NCBI RefSeq assembly: GCF_001050235.1
Contig: NZ_DF967972.1
Coordinates: forward strand, 1,603,779-1,667,778
Reading direction: 5' to 3'
From: Longilinea arvoryzae
Lineage (GTDB): Bacteria; Chloroflexota; Anaerolineae; Anaerolineales; Anaerolineaceae
DNA length: 64,000 bases
The position numbers and the translations under genes are program-made. Below are positions 60,783 to 64,000 of this stretch, one piece after another (positions within the stretch are counted from its first letter, which is position 1; the number at the start of each line of letters is the position of its first letter). Under the pieces are notes generated by a model, which saw only the letters and a program-made list of their open reading frames with translations, had not been told where the DNA came from and made no database searches.

Positions 60783-63700
60783 ATGCTTGGCTTTTCCCCC
60801 GATCCGCTCACGGTCGAGGTTCTGAACCAGGGCGCGGATCAGCCCGGCCGGATCCGCCTGATTCTGCCGGACGGCAGCGGCGACAGCGGCCAATTGGACC
60901 TGGACGGGCTGATCGCGCGGATCGGGGCGCTTCAAAACGGCTGGAAGACCGCGCCGCAGGAGACCGGGCAGGCGCTCTATCAGGCTTTATTCCCGGGCAA
61001 CCTGTCCAATCAGTTTGCGGTTGCTCTGGCGGCGGCGCGTGAGCGCGGATTGCGCCTGATGTTGAACTTCGACCCTGCCCTGCCCGCGCTGCACCGCCTG
61101 CCCTGGGAGCGTTTGTATTATCCGCAGGGCGATCAATGGCTGCCGCTGGCCGCGTCGCCGCGCATCTACCTTTCGCGCCATCTGCAAACCGGGCGGCCCT
61201 GGGGCCTGCCGTTGCCGGTCGGCCCGCTGAAAGTGCTGGTGGTCATTTCCAGCCCATATCCGCAGGAAAATAAACAACTGTACGTCAACGCGCAGGATGA
61301 AGAACAGGCCATCCAGGATGTCTTCAAGAATTTCACTTCCGAAGTGGCTGTGGATGTGCTCAGCGGCCCGCTGACCGTTCAGCAGATTGCCGACCGGCTG
61401 GTCCAGGGCGCGGGCTTCGACGTGCTGCATTACATCGGGCACGGCGAGTGGCGCGCCGCTGAGCAAACCGGTTATCTGATCCTTTCCAAACGCTACGACG
61501 ACGGCAGTCTCGGCCCCACCGGCGTGAGCGCCGCCGAACTGATCCAGTCGATCTCCCCCGGCGCGCATCTGCCCCAATTGATCTACCTGAGCGCCTGTGA
61601 CAGCGGACAGCAGTCCAGCAACGACGCCTTCAGCGGGGTGGGGCCGCAGTTGGTCCAGGCTGGCTGCCCGGCGCTGGTGTGCATGCAGGAAAAAGTGGAA
61701 CGGGAGGTCGCCCGCCAATTTTCGATGAGTTTTTATGCCCATCTCCTCGAGTCGGGCTGCGTGGACCTGGCAATCAACCGCACGCGCGCCGGCCTGCTGG
61801 ACCACCAGTACCTCGAATGGGCGACTCCGGCGCTGTATATGCACCTGACGGACGGAATTCTATTCAACCCGCAGCAGCGCTTTCAACCCGCCCAGCGCCA
61901 ACCGTATAAATTTCTCAGCTCGTATCAACGTTTCGACGCCGACCTGTTCAAAGGCCGTGACCATAAAATCGCCGAAGTGCTGCAAAGCGTCCGCAGTTCG
62001 ACCGCCACGGTCGTGTACGGCGACTCCGGGGTGGGGCTGACCAGCCTGTTGGAGGCCGGCTTGCGCCCGGCGTTGGAAGCGGACAACGCACTTGTTGTGC
62101 GTATAGCCGATTACGCCGATCTGACCAGCGAGTTTCGCAAAGGCCTGGAGGTGGATGGGCGGCCGGTGTTCCTGCGCGTGCCAGGCGATGCCCCGCTTTC
62201 GGAAGTGCTTCGCGCGGTCAACCCGGCGCGGTTTCCCACCCTGGTACTGGCGTTGGATCAGTTCGAATTGGCCTGCGCCCTGCCGGAAGCGGAACAGCGC
62301 GCCCTGAACGCGGCCCTCGAAGACAGCCTGCAGGTGCTGGGGGTGCGCCTTAAGCTGATCATCTTGATTCACGCGGACGCGCTGCCCGATCTGGCGCGTT
62401 TCCAATCCTTACTGCTGAGGCGCAGCGGGCCGTGGATCGAGCTGCCCCCGCTGCAAAAAGACGAGGCGGTCTCGGCCATCGTCGATCCACTGGATGCGCT
62501 GGGCTGGCCGGTGACGCTCAATCCGGCGCTGGCGCGCGAACAAATCGTACCCGACCTGGCCGAGTTGTATCCGGATGGGGATACGGCCGACCTGCACCGC
62601 TGGGTGGACCCCGGACAGTTGCAGATTGCCTGCACCTGGCTGTACCAGAAAGCCCACGATCGCCGCCCACCCTTGATCGATGACACCCTGTACGTCCGGG
62701 AAGCCGGCGGCGCGGACGGCATTCTGGTGCGTTACATGGAGGAGGAACTCCAGACGCGTTTCGCCGGTCAGACCGAACTCGCGCGCCAAATTCTGATGGC
62801 GCTGGCCGCGCCGGACATCGACCGTTGGGCGTCGCCGCAGCAGGTGGTGGAGAGGGCTGTGTTTCCGTCCCGGCAGACGGCCGCCGTCGAAGCCATCCTG
62901 CCCCTGATGGACCAGATGGTCAAAGCGGAACTACTGGTGCGCAAACTGTTGAATGGGCGATATGTCTACGCGTTTGCCAACCAGACCATTGCGGATGAGG
63001 CGCTGCGCATGGGCGGCGATCAGGCCGAACAGGTCTATAACGCCGGGGATGAATTGGAACGCGCCTGGCGGTTGTGGTTGGCGCGCCAGGCACAGGCAGG
63101 TGAAACCGGCCATGCCGATCAGGCGCTGGTCACGCGCCAGCAGCTCCGCCTGCTGGCCGAATCCGGCCAGCACCTGGACCCCAAGCCGGTCAAGTTGCTG
63201 CTGCTGCTGCGGTCTGCCGTGCAGCGCGCCGAACCGCCGGCGCCTTGGCTGGACCGGCTGCGCGCCGAAGAAAGCGATTCGGGGCTGCTGCGCCGGCTGG
63301 AAGGCATGCAGACCGAAAGCCAGCCGGAGCCTGCCAGCCGTTCGGCGAGTGAAATGGCTGCGCGCCTGTTGGGCATGAAGGATCCGGCTCTACCGGAGTT
63401 GAGCGAAAACGATCCCGGTTACGGCGCCATCAGCAATGCGGCCGTAAATTGCCGCCAGTCTCTCGACCGGCGCACGGCGGTTCTGGCGCTGGCCGCGCTG
63501 CCGCCCGGGCTGCGCGAGGTCTACGGCCGGCTGGAAAACGCGCTGGGCGACCTCAAGTCCGGGTTTGCGCGCTTCAAGCGGCGCGCGGAATTGTTCGGCG
63601 TGCTGGCGGACGCCGGCCAGTCGCCGCCGGCGGCGCACGGGCGTTCGTTGGGCGAACGCCTGGGAACCTACTTCTGGCGCGGGGGACGGCGCGTCTTCCT

Positions 63701-64000
63701 GGACCGCAGCCGCGTCGCCTGGATGATGTTCGGCGGCGGGATTGGGGCCGGGCTGGCGATGGGGCTGGAGCGTCTGATCGTGGGTTCGCTGGCCCAGTCG
63801 CACATTGGGGCGATCTTTTTTGCCCTGTTCTCCTACTGGGGACTGCTGCTGGCCGGCCTGACATCGCTGGGCATGGCGCTGGCCAGACCGTTGATGCTGG
63901 ATGCGCCCCGCCAGCGGCACTGGCCGTTGAAACTGGTGCTGGGCGGTTTGTTCTTTGGCCTGGCGAATATGCTCGTGGCCGGATTGAATGGTATCTCGCT
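60783..64000 (+). CDS. CHAT-protease-like + STAND NTPase + TM helices protein (3' partial)
   Basis: The frame opens at the ATG at 60783 (GGGGGTG upstream) and runs to the window end, at least 1072 codons. A CHAT (caspase-HetF-like) domain covers ~155-365: the likely dyad is His220 in YIGHGEW and Cys272 in YLSACDSG. A STAND/AAA-like P-loop region follows: VVYGDSGVGLTS at ~410-421, where the Walker A Lys is Leu419, and a Walker B-like LVLALDQFEL. A helical region then leads to TM helices near the end. CHAT proteins are proteases or scaffolds in bacterial conflict and cell-death systems. Whether this STAND hydrolyses NTP is doubtful. Confidence 0.82.
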   Translation, partial: MLGFSPDPLTVEVLNQGADQPGRIRLILPDGSGDSGQLDLDGLIARIGALQNGWKTAPQETGQALYQALFPGNLSNQFAVALAAARERGLRLMLNFDPALPALHRLPWERLYYPQGDQWLPLAASPRIYLSRHLQTGRPWGLPLPVGPLKVLVVISSPYPQENKQLYVNAQDEEQAIQDVFKNFTSEVAVDVLSGPLTVQQIADRLVQGAGFDVLHYIGHGEWRAAEQTGYLILSKRYDDGSLGPTGVSAAELIQSISPGAHLPQLIYLSACDSGQQSSNDAFSGVGPQLVQAGCPALVCMQEKVEREVARQFSMSFYAHLLESGCVDLAINRTRAGLLDHQYLEWATPALYMHLTDGILFNPQQRFQPAQRQPYKFLSSYQRFDADLFKGRDHKIAEVLQSVRSSTATVVYGDSGVGLTSLLEAGLRPALEADNALVVRIADYADLTSEFRKGLEVDGRPVFLRVPGDAPLSEVLRAVNPARFPTLVLALDQFELACALPEAEQRALNAALEDSLQVLGVRLKLIILIHADALPDLARFQSLLLRRSGPWIELPPLQKDEAVSAIVDPLDALGWPVTLNPALAREQIVPDLAELYPDGDTADLHRWVDPGQLQIACTWLYQKAHDRRPPLIDDTLYVREAGGADGILVRYMEEELQTRFAGQTELARQILMALAAPDIDRWASPQQVVERAVFPSRQTAAVEAILPLMDQMVKAELLVRKLLNGRYVYAFANQTIADEALRMGGDQAEQVYNAGDELERAWRLWLARQAQAGETGHADQALVTRQQLRLLAESGQHLDPKPVKLLLLLRSAVQRAEPPAPWLDRLRAEESDSGLLRRLEGMQTESQPEPASRSASEMAARLLGMKDPALPELSENDPGYGAISNAAVNCRQSLDRRTAVLALAALPPGLREVYGRLENALGDLKSGFARFKRRAELFGVLADAGQSPPAAHGRSLGERLGTYFWRGGRRVFLDRSRVAWMMFGGGIGAGLAMGLERLIVGSLAQSHIGAIFFALFSYWGLLLAGLTSLGMALARPLMLDAPRQRHWPLKLVLGGLFFGLANMLVAGLNGIS

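Overview
The window reads as a GC-rich bacterial chromosome segment. The gene set suits a Chloroflexota (Anaerolineae-like) anaerobe or facultative anaerobe. The clues are a secreted beta-propeller protein and two lipoproteins with Thr/Pro-rich linkers, an aldehyde:ferredoxin oxidoreductase with a poly-ferredoxin, an HdrA-MvhD fusion, a CHAT-domain protein, and many SH3-like cell-surface modules. The taxon is an inference from gene content; no rRNA or tRNA gene was recognised.

Layout. 1-2.6 kb: the end of a Thr/Pro-linker plus TolB-like propeller protein, then a PrsW-like membrane protease. 3.0-9.6 kb: a compact same-strand cassette in which a MinD/ParA-like ATPase plus small partner protein is present twice, with a zinc-ribbon mini-protein, an MFS/NTT-like 12-TM protein, a Cache-HAMP receptor without an output enzyme, and an ATP-grasp ligase. 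9.8-18.1 kb: a full kdp potassium-uptake operon (small peptide, F, A, B, extra 2-TM protein, C, D, E). 18.3-24.8 kb: an HD phosphohydrolase, a minus-strand dipeptide-type permease pair with an LDH2 dehydrogenase, and mntH with a universal stress protein. 24.9-30.1 kb: MarR, an asymmetric heterodimeric ABC exporter and a flippase-like membrane protein. 30.1-35.1 kb: a TetR-controlled alcohol/aldehyde redox operon. 35.1-39.7 kb: a six-hairpin glycosidase (minus) and a two-component pair.

40.3-51.6 kb is the most striking metabolic region. It is a tightly packed operon encoding a NuoE/NuoF/HoxU-like NADH module, an HdrA-MvhD fusion, an FrhB-like flavoprotein, a GltB3-like GXGXG protein, a ferredoxin-fused glutamate-synthase core, and a PEP-synthase-like ATP-binding protein. 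No hydrogenase, HdrB/HdrC or glutaminase is present. I infer a soluble flavin/iron-sulfur electron-transfer (possibly bifurcating) complex feeding a glutamate-synthase-like core.

51.6-64 kb: an esterase, a phosphotransferase, a beta-helix-like membrane-anchored protein, two paralogous SH3/Fn3-like lipoproteins, a papain-like + M23 + SH3 protein, a GNAT, and at the right edge an LCAT-like lipase, a small membrane protein and a large CHAT-STAND protein that runs off the window. This last group resembles a conflict or self-destruction locus and is the second candidate for an undescribed system.
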